Part shown: piece by piece, positions 44,318 through 52,975 of the stretch
Layout of the letters: every line of letters begins with the position of its first letter
Numbering within the stretch: the stretch's first letter is position 1
Origin: Gammaproteobacteria bacterium HGW-Gammaproteobacteria-3
GTDB lineage: Bacteria; Pseudomonadota; Gammaproteobacteria; Methylococcales; Methylomonadaceae
Direction of reading: 5' to 3'
Assembly: GCA_002843155.1 (NCBI GenBank)
Contig: PGZD01000009.1
Span: forward strand, 1 to 54,567
Length of the DNA: 54,567 bases
Program-made: the position numbers and the translations under genes
Notes under the pieces: generated by a model
What the model was told of the DNA's origin: nothing
Seen by the model: only the letters and a program-made list of their open reading frames with translations
Databases searched by the model: none

Positions 44318-45091
44318 ATGCCATCGAATCGCAGCCCCCTTGTTCTCATGTATCATGGAACGCCAAAGCACCCGCCTATTTCCAACTATTCGATACCGGC
44401 CGCCCAATTTTATAGGCACTTGACTTATTTAAAAAAAAATGGCTGGCACACCACAAGTATCAGCGACTTGCTCAAGTCAAGCAATTTACCGGACAAAACC
44501 GTAGCGCTCACGTTCGATGACGGCTATGCCGACAATTATGAAAATGCTTTTTTGCCTTTGCTCGAAAAAAACATGAAGGCGACTTGGTTTATAACAACGG
44601 ACTGCATAGGCCGACACGCAAAATGGATGGGGCAGCCTTCAAGCCAAACGCAAATGCTGACTACCGGACAATTACGCGAAATGTCCGCCGCAGGCATGGA
44701 AATTGGCTCTCATACCTGCTCGCACCCCGACCTTTCGACATTATCTTTTCAGCAACAAAAACAAGAGCTTTCAAAATCCCAACATGTATTAGAAGACTTG
44801 CTGCAAACGTTTGTCACCGGATTTGCATACCCTTATGGGCGCTACAACGAAGAATCGCTCACGGCAGCTAAAGAAGTCGGCTATCACTGGGCTTGCAGCA
44901 CACGGTCAGGATGGCTCCATAAAGAGCAAAACCCGTTGTTGATTCGGCGTGTTACTATTTTTGCAGGCGATACCACGGCGGTACTGGCACGCAAACTGAT
45001 TTTTGCCGACAATGACGTAGGCTGGAAAAAAATGGTTGCTTATTATGGTACGCGGCTGAAAGGAAAATGTCTGAAAAACCTGACAACTTGA
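44318..45091 (+). CDS. Polysaccharide deacetylase (NodB domain)
   Basis: 257 aa. TFDDGYADNYENAF carries the metal Asp pair (DDGY), GSHTCSHPDLSTL the two metal His, and FAYPYGRYNEESL the conserved Arg/Pro. This is a complete NodB deacetylase, probably acting on N-acetylated sugars of the locus product. It begins 218 bases after the flippase gene, across a hairpin and a gap, so it may have its own promoter. No signal peptide is seen. Confidence 0.93.
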   Translation: MPSNRSPLVLMYHGTPKHPPISNYSIPAAQFYRHLTYLKKNGWHTTSISDLLKSSNLPDKTVALTFDDGYADNYENAFLPLLEKNMKATWFITTDCIGRHAKWMGQPSSQTQMLTTGQLREMSAAGMEIGSHTCSHPDLSTLSFQQQKQELSKSQHVLEDLLQTFVTGFAYPYGRYNEESLTAAKEVGYHWACSTRSGWLHKEQNPLLIRRVTIFAGDTTAVLARKLIFADNDVGWKKMVAYYGTRLKGKCLKNLTT

Positions 45092-45144
45092 ATTTTATCA
45101 ACCATAATTAAGCGGCCTTTTTTTCTTCAAACCAAGCTATAACG

Positions 45145-46080
45145 ATGCCATATCCGCCTGAAATTTCAATCATCATGCCCTGCTTCAATGCCGAGAAAAG
45201 CATCGGGAAAAGCATTGACAGCGTTTACCGGCAGACTTTTACGGACTTTGAATTGCTGGTCGTCAATGACGGCTCGACCGATGGTTCTTTGGACATATTG
45301 AACGAACTGGCGAAAATCCATGATAATTTGCGGGTAATCGATCAAGCCAACAAAGGTCCGGGCGCCGCCCGGAATCATGGCATTAAAGAAGCGGCGGGTG
45401 AATTTATCGCCTTTCTCGATTCGGATGACAGTTGGCATCCGGATTGTTTATCGAAACTTCATCGCGCATTGAAGACCGATACCGATGCCGCCATTGCATA
45501 CTGCGGCTGGCAAAACATCGGTCTGTCACCCGGTCGTTGCAAGCCCTTTGTGCCGCCCGACTATGAAAAACCCGATAAAATCGAAACGCTATTGCGCGGT
45601 TGTCGATGGCCGATTCATGGCGCACTGACCCGTAAATCAGCGATTGCTGCGGTACAGGGGTTTAACGAACAATGGACCTCTTGCATGGATTACGATTTAT
45701 GGTTAAAAATCGCCTCTTTCAACAAAATTATTCTGGTTCCCGAAGCGCTGGCTTTCTATCATCATCATGACGGCGAACAAATTACCAAGAATCGCTTAAA
45801 AATTGCATTAAACCATTGGCAAATTCAACTCGACTTTCTGGCAACGCATCCTGATATTGCTCAAACGCTCGGAAGCCAAAAAGTTGCTGAAATAACCAAC
45901 GGCGAATTGTTAAAACGTGGCTTCGAATGCTACTGGAAACGTGATCTGGAAACGGCGCGAACTATTTTTAGAAAAGTTATGAGGCAAAAGTATGGTTCTG
46001 CCAAAGAATGGCTTTATATGTTACCTTCCTTATTACCTTTTTTCCTGCATCGTTCACTGATAAACCTGTTGAGCCGATGA
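45145..46080 (+). CDS. GT2 family glycosyltransferase
   Basis: 311 aa. ISIIMPCFNAEKSIGKSIDSV, VNDGSTDGSLDIL, KGPGAARNHGIKEA and AFLDSDDSWHPD form the usual GT-A core (first motif 21 residues, given in part). It resembles the gene at 39563 more than the others in the locus. The next GT2 ATG overlaps its stop. Confidence 0.92.
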   Translation: MPYPPEISIIMPCFNAEKSIGKSIDSVYRQTFTDFELLVVNDGSTDGSLDILNELAKIHDNLRVIDQANKGPGAARNHGIKEAAGEFIAFLDSDDSWHPDCLSKLHRALKTDTDAAIAYCGWQNIGLSPGRCKPFVPPDYEKPDKIETLLRGCRWPIHGALTRKSAIAAVQGFNEQWTSCMDYDLWLKIASFNKIILVPEALAFYHHHDGEQITKNRLKIALNHWQIQLDFLATHPDIAQTLGSQKVAEITNGELLKRGFECYWKRDLETARTIFRKVMRQKYGSAKEWLYMLPSLLPFFLHRSLINLLSR

Positions 46081-47039
46081 TAATTCAAAACTCTGATAAA
46101 AAACAGCTCACATTAGCTTTTTGTACTTACAACCGGGCCGATCGATTGGACAAATTGGTCGCGGCAATCCGGCGACAAGAATCACCCGTACCTTTCGATA
46201 TTCTCGCTGTCAACAACAACAGTAAGGATCACACCTTACAGGAGCTGGAACGGCTTTCGAAATTGCCCGGGCCGACCTTGCGTTATGTAACCGAGTCTGT
46301 TCAGGGAATAGTGGCGGCAAGAAATCGTGCTATTGAAGAGAGTTTGAACGCTGACATCATGATTTTCATCGATGATGATGAGACGCCTTTACCCGGCCTG
46401 ATTGAATCGGCCGCCCATGCCATTCTTGATAAAAACGCCGAATGTGTGGGCGGACGAATTGAAATTGATTTTTCAAAATACCCAAGACCGCATTGGCTCA
46501 AAGACGAACTCTTAGGATTCCTCGGGGCAAATGATCACGGTAACCAAGCCTTTCAGATCCAAGATAATACCACGCCGATCTGGAGCGGAAATATTGCCTA
46601 CGATATGAAGGTATTCAGAGAAAATTCTGAATTTCGTTTCGACCATCGCTATGACCGAAAAGGCAGTGGAATCGGAGGCGGAGAAGATGCCGCCATGTTC
46701 AAGGCTTGGCTCGGACAGAGCAGGCGCATTTTTTATAGTCCGGGCATGTGTGTATTGCATGATGTCGAACCCTGGCGACTCAACCGCAGTTATTTTATCA
46801 AATTACATTACCGCTCGGGACTTCGAACCGCACGAAACGAACTCCCGGTTTATAACCGGGCTTTCCTGGGCATCCCACCCTTTATGTTCAGCCAGTTTTT
46901 CAGACATTGCCTCAAAACAATATCCATGTATCTAACTTTTAATCCGGGCGCGCTAAGACAAGCGATGAATGCTTCTTTTGCTTTAGGAATGATCACGGGT
47001 TATAGAACTAAATTTACAAATCAAGGTATTAAGGAGTGA
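46077..47039 (+). CDS. GT2 family glycosyltransferase
   Basis: 320 aa from the ATG at 46077, which overlaps the previous stop as ATGA. LAFCTYNRADRLDKLVAAI, VNNNSKDHTL, GIVAARNRAIEES and IFIDDDETPLPGL form the GT-A core. The middle carries PHWLKDELLGF and GGEDAAMFKAWL, a pattern shared with the genes at 49629 and 52976 (see findings). It ends 137 bases before the Rpn gene. Confidence 0.92.
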   Translation: MIIQNSDKKQLTLAFCTYNRADRLDKLVAAIRRQESPVPFDILAVNNNSKDHTLQELERLSKLPGPTLRYVTESVQGIVAARNRAIEESLNADIMIFIDDDETPLPGLIESAAHAILDKNAECVGGRIEIDFSKYPRPHWLKDELLGFLGANDHGNQAFQIQDNTTPIWSGNIAYDMKVFRENSEFRFDHRYDRKGSGIGGGEDAAMFKAWLGQSRRIFYSPGMCVLHDVEPWRLNRSYFIKLHYRSGLRTARNELPVYNRAFLGIPPFMFSQFFRHCLKTISMYLTFNPGALRQAMNASFALGMITGYRTKFTNQGIKE

Positions 47040-47175
47040 CTTAATGAACAGTAACTATTTAGGCCCCAAGGCAACTGAGGAGCTTAATAGTTGCTCTCCA
47101 GGTATATCGTTTGAGTGCCTTCCTTAATGCCGCTGCCTGTATTGATTCTCGTTACGGATTCTCGGACATGATTCA

Positions 47176-48093
47176 ATGAAAACCGACAGCCTTTTTTATC
47201 GACTCTTTAAAAACGCGCCCGAACTCGTACTGGAACTGGCCGATTTAAATTATGCCGATGCACAAAACTATAATTTTCGATCTGAGGAAATCAAACAAAC
47301 CGCATTCCGTCTGGACGGGATTCTGACGCCGCCCTTAGAAAACAAGAGCCTACCGATCATTTTTGTGGAAGTGCAGTTTCAAACCGATGCGCATTTTTAT
47401 AGCCGTTTCTTTTGCGAAATATTTTTCTATTTGCACCAAAACAAACCGGAGCAACACTGGCAAGCTGTAGTCATTTACCCGACGCGCCGGATTGAAACGG
47501 ATGGCAACCTGCATTATTCAGCCTTGCTCGAAAGCGACTGCATTAAACGCGTCTATTTGGAAGACTTGGCCAACCTGCCGGAGGATAGACTCGGCCTGCA
47601 ACTGATACAGCTCATCATGGTCGAAGAACAGCAGGCTGTTATCACTGCGCAAAATCTGCTAAAACGTATTAAAATTCAAACCGACCCAAAAACCACCGCG
47701 CACTGGCTGAAATGGGTGGAAACCATCCTGGTTTACAAATTACCCCGGCTAAGCCGCGAGGAGTTGCAGAAAATGTTAGGTTATAATGATATAGAACTCA
47801 AACAAACCCGATTTTACCAGGATGTATTTTCAGAAGGTCTTAAGGAAGGCTTGCAAGAGGGATTGCAAGAGGGATTGCAAGAGGGATTGCAGAAAGGGCT
47901 TCAAAAAGGCTTTCAAACAGGTGAAGCTAAAATCATATTAAGGCAGTTACAGCGTCGTTTCGGTGACCTGAACCCTGATGTCGTAAACCGAATCAAAAAA
48001 CTTAACAGTGACCACCTGGAAACACTGGGCGATCATTTGCTGGACTTTACGGCACTCAACGAACTCAATACCTGGCTTGAACAATTAAAATAA
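47176..48093 (+). CDS. Rpn-family PD-(D/E)XK nuclease/putative transposase
   Basis: 305 aa. DSLFYRLFKNAPELVLELA is the family start (YRLFxxxP); RLDGILTPP and IIFVEVQFQTD are the D...ExQ core of the PD-(D/E)XK fold, with VVIYPTR after it. The C-terminal part, from about 220, has LQEG repeats encoded by an in-frame 12-bp DNA repeat (47851-47886), then a GEAKIILRQLQRRFGDL DUF4351-like tail. Rpn proteins are DNA endonucleases linked to recombination and often vary by such repeats. It sits oddly between glycan genes. Confidence 0.88.
   Translation: MKTDSLFYRLFKNAPELVLELADLNYADAQNYNFRSEEIKQTAFRLDGILTPPLENKSLPIIFVEVQFQTDAHFYSRFFCEIFFYLHQNKPEQHWQAVVIYPTRRIETDGNLHYSALLESDCIKRVYLEDLANLPEDRLGLQLIQLIMVEEQQAVITAQNLLKRIKIQTDPKTTAHWLKWVETILVYKLPRLSREELQKMLGYNDIELKQTRFYQDVFSEGLKEGLQEGLQEGLQEGLQKGLQKGFQTGEAKIILRQLQRRFGDLNPDVVNRIKKLNSDHLETLGDHLLDFTALNELNTWLEQLK
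47851..47886 (+). repeat. In-frame 12-bp tandem repeat (3 exact units)
   Basis: TTGCAAGAGGGA three times, followed by a diverged fourth unit TTGCAGAAAGGG (47887-47898). Each unit encodes LQEG/LQKG, so unit gain or loss keeps the frame and changes the length of the Rpn protein linker. Confidence 0.9.
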
Positions 48094-48356
48094 CAATACT
48101 CGAACGTAGAGGTGGCGGCGCCACTCACTTGCTTTAGAAACAAGTCTGGTAGGAGACCGGTAAACCTAAGCGACGGGCGTGGCGCGAATTTTTATCACAC
48201 CCAAACCTTGACACGTAACGGTCGGTTCCTTCGCTTATGCCCAATCGGGTATTTTTCATTTGAAGGTTTTGGCTTCGTTTATCGCCCGATGAATCGGGCT
48301 CCTACGACGGTACGCAATGTGTGAGTCCGATTCAATGTCTGTTTGCGTGCCTTGAA
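48094..48356. other. Gap without gene before repeat copy B
   Basis: About 260 bases with no convincing reading frame. It contains short palindromes such as GTGGCGGCGCCAC (48111-48123) and TCGCCCGATGAATCGGGC (48281-48298). These look like intergenic repeat debris. Confidence 0.55.
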
Positions 48357-48470
48357 CCCAGCACCTAAATTAGCTATGATTTTGAATCATAGCTAATTTA
48401 GGTGCTGGGCGAATACGGACAAAAACCCCGACATCAGTTGCCCAATCTATTTTCTTCGCCCATTCCTAAC
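48357..48470. repeat. Palindromic repeat (CCCAGCACCT family, copy B)
   Basis: CCCAGCACCTAAATTAGCTA to AGGTGCTGGG (48357-48409) is nearly a perfect 53-bp palindrome centred on ATTTTGAAT. The right flank (CGGACAAAAA ... TCAGTTGCCCAA ... CCCATTCCTAA) matches copy A flanks at 13950-14010 (inverted) and 14170-14206. TTGAA precedes the left end here and TTCAA follows the right end in copy A, so the ends may extend by 5 bases. Confidence 0.8.
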
Positions 48471-48485
48471 AAAACAAAAAACAAT

Positions 48486-49403
48486 ATGCACCCGTTAGCT
48501 GAAAAAATAATCAAGACGCTCGATTACCACGTTAAAAAATGGCTCATAAAATTTCGCGGCCTGATTTATTCGTTAGACAAAAAGTCGTTGACACAACCTA
48601 TCTTTATCATCGGTTGCAGCCGGGTTGGAACTACGCTGGTTTATAAAACCTTCTCAAAGTCCCGCCATTTAGGAAGCCTGAACAAGGAAACACATGGTTT
48701 TTGGGTTAACTTGCATCCCTTGGCCGAGCGCAATTGGGAATCGCACGCAATAAATCCTGCATGGGCGAATGAACAGGATAAAAACGTAGTTTCGCGTTAT
48801 TTTTATACCCTTACCGGCAAACAACGCATTGTCGATAAAAACAATCAAAACAGCCTTTCGATTCCTTATTTATACCGCTTGTTTCCCGACGCCCATTTTG
48901 TTTATGTCAAACGCAATCCGGGTGACACAATCGATTCCTTGATCAATGGCTGGGGCAAAGCCGATGAATTCGGTACCTGGTCGGAAAAGTTGCCGGTAAA
49001 AATAGCTATCGAACATGGAAAATACCGACGCTGGTGTTTCTTTTTGACCCAAGGTTGGGAAGAATTATCAAAGGCGACTATTCAAGAGGTTTGCGCCTTT
49101 CAATACCAGACGATTAACGAAGCCATTTTATCGGCAAAACAACTGATTCCATCCGGGCAATGGCATGAAATCAGTTATGAAACTTTAATTGAGGCGCCTG
49201 TCGATGAATTTAAAAAAGTTTTTACCGCTTGTCATGTACCTTTCGATGACGCCATGACAACGCATTGTCAATCCGTGCTCGATACGCCTTACAATACCTT
49301 TTCCGCTATCGGCGTCGGCAAGTGGAAAAATAGTCACAATAAAGAAAAAATCAGCTCCGTTTTACCTCTGATTGCCGATGTGAGCCACAAAATGGGATAT
49401 TGA
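48486..49403 (+). CDS. Sulfotransferase-like protein
   Basis: 305 aa from the ATG at 48486 (MHPLAEKII); earlier in-frame starts fall inside the palindromic repeat and are rejected. IFIIGCSRVGTTLVYKTF is the 5'-phosphosulfate loop and FVYVKRNPGDTIDSLINGWG the 3'-phosphate site of PAPS-dependent sulfotransferases. It may sulfate a glycan of this locus, but no PAPS synthesis gene is in view. No clear Shine-Dalgarno site precedes the ATG, and the promoter must lie in or before the repeat. Confidence 0.82.
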   Translation: MHPLAEKIIKTLDYHVKKWLIKFRGLIYSLDKKSLTQPIFIIGCSRVGTTLVYKTFSKSRHLGSLNKETHGFWVNLHPLAERNWESHAINPAWANEQDKNVVSRYFYTLTGKQRIVDKNNQNSLSIPYLYRLFPDAHFVYVKRNPGDTIDSLINGWGKADEFGTWSEKLPVKIAIEHGKYRRWCFFLTQGWEELSKATIQEVCAFQYQTINEAILSAKQLIPSGQWHEISYETLIEAPVDEFKKVFTACHVPFDDAMTTHCQSVLDTPYNTFSAIGVGKWKNSHNKEKISSVLPLIADVSHKMGY

Positions 49404-49502
49404 TTTTTACCGTGACCAAGTTTCATTGCAATCAGCCCAGTCTACAGGTTTAAAAGCAAGCCCTTTTCGATTCAAGCCCGCAGATCACGCAGTGATTCGT
49501 AG

Positions 49503-49527
49503 GCCGGATAAGCATTAGCTTATCGGC
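49503..49527. repeat. Short palindrome in intergenic gap
   Basis: GCCGGATAAGC ATTA GCTTATCGGC, a near-perfect REP-like hairpin within the 225-base gap between the sulfotransferase and GT2 genes. Nothing else is seen in that gap. Confidence 0.5.
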
Positions 49528-49628
49528 AAAGGGATGTGCGCATAGCGTTTATCAGCATCAAATGCTGAATGACTACAAATTTTTCTGCTTTGTAACCCAC
49601 TCAATTGCATTAGACGTCCCAAAAACAA

Positions 49629-50558
49629 ATGAAATTAACTGTTACAATTTGCACTTACAACCGCAGCGAACTGCTGTTAAAAACGCTGGCATCGATCAAT
49701 AATGCGTCGATTCCTGATTCAGTGTCTGTATCCATTTTGGTTATTGCCAATGCCTGTAGCGACGATACTTTAGCCAAACTCAAAGATTATCAAAACCGGC
49801 AAGTTTCTAAACCCTGGCTACCGCTTACCTTCGCACAAGAGCCAAAGCCTGGAAAATCCAACGCTTTGAATAAAGCCTTGACACTTATTTCAAAAGGCTG
49901 GGTTTGTTTTATCGATGATGATCACCGGCTGGATAAACATTATTTCCAGGCCGTGTCCGACGCTATTGCACAATTTCCCGAAACCACCCTGTTTTGCGGT
50001 AAAATCATTCCGGACTGGACCGGACAGGAACCTGCCTGGGCGCATGAACAAGGCGAGTTCAAGATCACGCCGTTCCCGGTTCCCTACTTCGACCTGGGCA
50101 ATGAGCCCTTGACATTGTCGGGTGATAATTCGATACCGGGCGGCGGTAATTTAATCGCCGCGCATGAAGTATTCAGGCGCATCGGCGGTTTCTCGGCAAA
50201 CCTCGGACCCCAAGGCCATGATTTAATGGGCGGCGAGGACAGCGACTTTGTGTTGCGCGCATTGAATGGGCATGAAACGCTGCGCTACATACCGCATATC
50301 GTTCAGTATCACTATGTCAACCCCCTCAGCTTTAAACTTATCTATGTAATGCGCAAGAGCTTTCAAAGGAATCGTTCAATTACGCTGGCCCATCAACCGG
50401 AGCGGGCTAAAATCCCGCACTACTTATGGGGCCAGCTAATACGTTACTGTGCGGGCGCCTTGTTCAGCTTCAAGCCTGACAAAATACGTTTCTTTTTGAC
50501 CCGACTTGCCGGAGTGCTCGGGCAAATGTTCGGCACCTTACAATCGAAAATTCACTGA
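49629..50558 (+). CDS. GT2 family glycosyltransferase
   Basis: 309 aa. VTICTYNRSELLLKTLASI, GKSNALNKALTL and VCFIDDDHRLDKHYF form the GT-A core. The acceptor half has PAWAHEQGEFKI, FDLGNEPLTLSG, GGGNLIAAHEVFRRIGGF and GGEDSDFVLRAL. This layout recurs in the genes at 52976 and, more distantly, 46077. It precedes the O-ligase gene by 9 bases. Confidence 0.92.
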   Translation: MKLTVTICTYNRSELLLKTLASINNASIPDSVSVSILVIANACSDDTLAKLKDYQNRQVSKPWLPLTFAQEPKPGKSNALNKALTLISKGWVCFIDDDHRLDKHYFQAVSDAIAQFPETTLFCGKIIPDWTGQEPAWAHEQGEFKITPFPVPYFDLGNEPLTLSGDNSIPGGGNLIAAHEVFRRIGGFSANLGPQGHDLMGGEDSDFVLRALNGHETLRYIPHIVQYHYVNPLSFKLIYVMRKSFQRNRSITLAHQPERAKIPHYLWGQLIRYCAGALFSFKPDKIRFFLTRLAGVLGQMFGTLQSKIH

Positions 50559-50567
50559 CTTTGAATC

Positions 50568-51851
50568 ATGCGCGATATTGTCGTTCTTCTGTTTGTCACC
50601 GGCTGTATTGTTGCCGCTCTCAAAAAACCCTGGTGGGGCGTGCTATCCCTCGCCATATTCAGCTACCTGAATCCACATGCCTATGCCTGGGGCTTCGTGC
50701 GCGGCTTACCGCTTTTCCAGGTGTTGTTTTTTGTGGTGGCCATCCGCACACTCTCCGCCCAGGACAAACAGGCCATTCCTAAAGACTGGCGCGTCGTTTT
50801 CTTTGTTTTGCTCTGGCTGTATTTTATTTTTACTACCACTCAGGCCTATTTACCAGATGCGGCCTGGCAGAAATTCTGGTTTGTCACCAAAATTTATATT
50901 CCCTTTTTTTTCACATTGGTGCTGATCAATACCCGGGAAAAGCTCTACTACCTCATCGTCACTATTGGCGCATCCATCGGCATCGTCGCAGTCAAAGGCG
51001 GTATTTTCGCATTGCTGACAGGCTTTGCCCATCGCGTGTACGGGCCGCCCGCGACCCAATTTGAAGAGAACAACGCTTTTGCCGTCGCCGTTCTGATTGC
51101 GGTTCCTTTACTTTTAGTCTGGCAAAAACAAGCCTTGAATCCTTTGATCAAAAAAGGAGTGGCCCTGGCAATACCTTTGATCTACGCAGCCTCCCTGTCT
51201 TCCTGGTCGCGCGGCGCTCTGTTGACGATGACGGCATTGACTTTAATGCTTATCTGGCACAGCAAACATAAATTGCTGGCTATTCCCCTAGTGCTGATTG
51301 GTGCTTATTTTGCTATCGATTATCTGCCTCAGGAATGGTTCGGGCGCATGAATACAATTGAAACCTATGAACAGGATGCCTCGGCTATGAGCCGTATCAG
51401 AGCCTGGACAGATGGCTGGCATCACACCCTTGAACATCCTTTCACCGGCGCGGGCTTTGAAGGCTGGATTTATGTAACCGAACGTGACTGGCACAGTTCT
51501 TATGTCGAAATGTTTGCCGAACACGGCTTTATCGCTTTCGGGTTGTGGTTTTCGATGATTTTTGGCACGGTAATCAATTTAACTTTTTTGCCTAAAAAAA
51601 CCAAAAATATTGAAGGTATGGAATGGGTGGGGAATTATTGTTTCATGCTGAGAGCATCGCTGATTTGTTATATGGTCGGCACTGCCTTTTTAGGCCTGTC
51701 CTATTGGGATTTGCTGTATCATTTAATTTTTATTTCTGTATTGCTTAAAAAATTCGCCATCGAAGAACTCAAACAAAAAATGACCGTTCCTGCAAGACGA
51801 GGCACAACCGAAATACAGGGCAGAAACCGTCCTTATATCGTTGCAAAATAA
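50568..51851 (+). CDS. O-antigen ligase-family protein, exosortase A O-ligase-like
   Basis: 427 aa with about 10-11 hydrophobic segments. MRDIVVLLFVTGCIVAALKK followed by PWWGVLSLAIFSYLNPHAYAWG is the start I associate with the probable O-glycosylation ligases of exosortase A systems (TIGR03097-type). A periplasmic loop holds RIRAWTDGWHHTLEHPFTGAGFEGW with H/R/E residues of the Wzy/WaaL catalytic region, and HSSYVEMFAEHG. It would join the glycan to protein or lipid in the periplasm. No exosortase or PEP-CTERM gene lies in the window. Confidence 0.8.
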   Translation: MRDIVVLLFVTGCIVAALKKPWWGVLSLAIFSYLNPHAYAWGFVRGLPLFQVLFFVVAIRTLSAQDKQAIPKDWRVVFFVLLWLYFIFTTTQAYLPDAAWQKFWFVTKIYIPFFFTLVLINTREKLYYLIVTIGASIGIVAVKGGIFALLTGFAHRVYGPPATQFEENNAFAVAVLIAVPLLLVWQKQALNPLIKKGVALAIPLIYAASLSSWSRGALLTMTALTLMLIWHSKHKLLAIPLVLIGAYFAIDYLPQEWFGRMNTIETYEQDASAMSRIRAWTDGWHHTLEHPFTGAGFEGWIYVTERDWHSSYVEMFAEHGFIAFGLWFSMIFGTVINLTFLPKKTKNIEGMEWVGNYCFMLRASLICYMVGTAFLGLSYWDLLYHLIFISVLLKKFAIEELKQKMTVPARRGTTEIQGRNRPYIVAK

Positions 51852-51864
51852 GGTTTTCACTCAA

Positions 51865-52950
51865 ATGATTCAAGCTAACACCTTCACTTCGGAACTGCTT
51901 TTTGCAAAGGACATTCCCACTTGCGTACAACTGATTCAAGCCAATTTTGAGGAGCTCCAACATCACTCCGAGCTTATCGACCAATGGTTTACCCAACGCA
52001 TCGTCCATAACCCCTGGCAAACTTCTTTAGCGGGTATCGGTGTCGGCATTCGCCATCATGGCCGCCTGATCGCTTGCCGCGCAATTTTTGCCCAACCCTG
52101 GTGGCTGCAAGGCCGGTCAACAGTCATCGCTTTTTGCGCCAATACGGCCGTGGATAGAAACTATCGCGGCCAGGGACTGGCCTCTTTACTGATGGAGGCG
52201 TCCAGTCAGCTTGCCCACCTTACCGGCAGTACAACGGCTGGCGCAATCACCCAAAAAGCCTATAATAAACTCAGTTATCAGGCTATCGGGGGCACCGATA
52301 ATGATTTTTACCGGCTACGGAGTTGTTATTCGGGTTCGGCTGTCAAACATTTCGGCAAATACCTTGGCGTCGGCGTGGGCAGGTTGCTGAATATCGGCCT
52401 GCAATTAAGAGAGCGGCGGCATAAACCGTCCCAACGCTTTTATTTACAGGCTCCCCGGCGTTGCGGCCAAACTTTTGATGAATTATGGCAACGCGCCCGC
52501 AATGGCTATGGTTCTTGCCTTGAACGCAGCAGCGCCTATCTGAATTGGCGGCTTTTTGATGCCCCGACCTGTCCGCTCAAACTATCCGCGCTACGCGATG
52601 ATGACGGCCTGTTAAGAGCTTATGCCATTTGGCATGCCACCGAATTTCCGGGCGCTATCCGCATGGCGGTATTAAGGGATTTGTTTTGCCCTGTTGAGGA
52701 TGAAACCAGCATACAAGCTTTGCTTTATTTGCTGATCAATAATTGGCGCGCATCCGGCATAAGCTGGATCAGCCTGGAAGTGTCGGCGCCGCATTTGACT
52801 GAAATTTTCGCCGGTAACGGTTATGAGTGGGTGCCTTCCCGAGGCAACCGCTATTATATTCACAGCGACACCCCTCTGGATGATCATACTCTCGCCCATT
52901 GGTTTCGCAGCGGCCTGGACGGCGATTATTTTGACCTGCCTTTTAAATAA
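51865..52950 (+). CDS. GNAT-family acyltransferase
   Basis: 361 aa from the ATG at 51865 (MIQANTF); a TTG eight codons earlier would overlap the ligase end. The acetyl-CoA loop RNYRGQGLASLLMEASSQLA (GNAT motif A, RGQGLA) lies near residue 100. The C-terminal half repeats a GNAT-like sheet (LLRAYAIWHATEFPGAIRMA). Two tandem GNAT-type domains are a possible reading. It probably acylates a sugar or amino sugar of the locus. Confidence 0.82.
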   Translation: MIQANTFTSELLFAKDIPTCVQLIQANFEELQHHSELIDQWFTQRIVHNPWQTSLAGIGVGIRHHGRLIACRAIFAQPWWLQGRSTVIAFCANTAVDRNYRGQGLASLLMEASSQLAHLTGSTTAGAITQKAYNKLSYQAIGGTDNDFYRLRSCYSGSAVKHFGKYLGVGVGRLLNIGLQLRERRHKPSQRFYLQAPRRCGQTFDELWQRARNGYGSCLERSSAYLNWRLFDAPTCPLKLSALRDDDGLLRAYAIWHATEFPGAIRMAVLRDLFCPVEDETSIQALLYLLINNWRASGISWISLEVSAPHLTEIFAGNGYEWVPSRGNRYYIHSDTPLDDHTLAHWFRSGLDGDYFDLPFK

Positions 52951-52975
52951 CTATCCCCCCGGTACGGCCTGAACT

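Noticed and set aside
47851-47898. Tandem repeat considered as a CRISPR fragment
   Set aside because: Units are 12 bp, contiguous without spacers, and encode an in-frame LQEG linker. No CRISPR array or cas gene was seen in the window.
48402-48485. Upstream start for the sulfotransferase
   Set aside because: These codons fall within the palindromic repeat and its flank, which recur at 13.9-14.2 kb without coding. The ATG at 48486 fits the family better.
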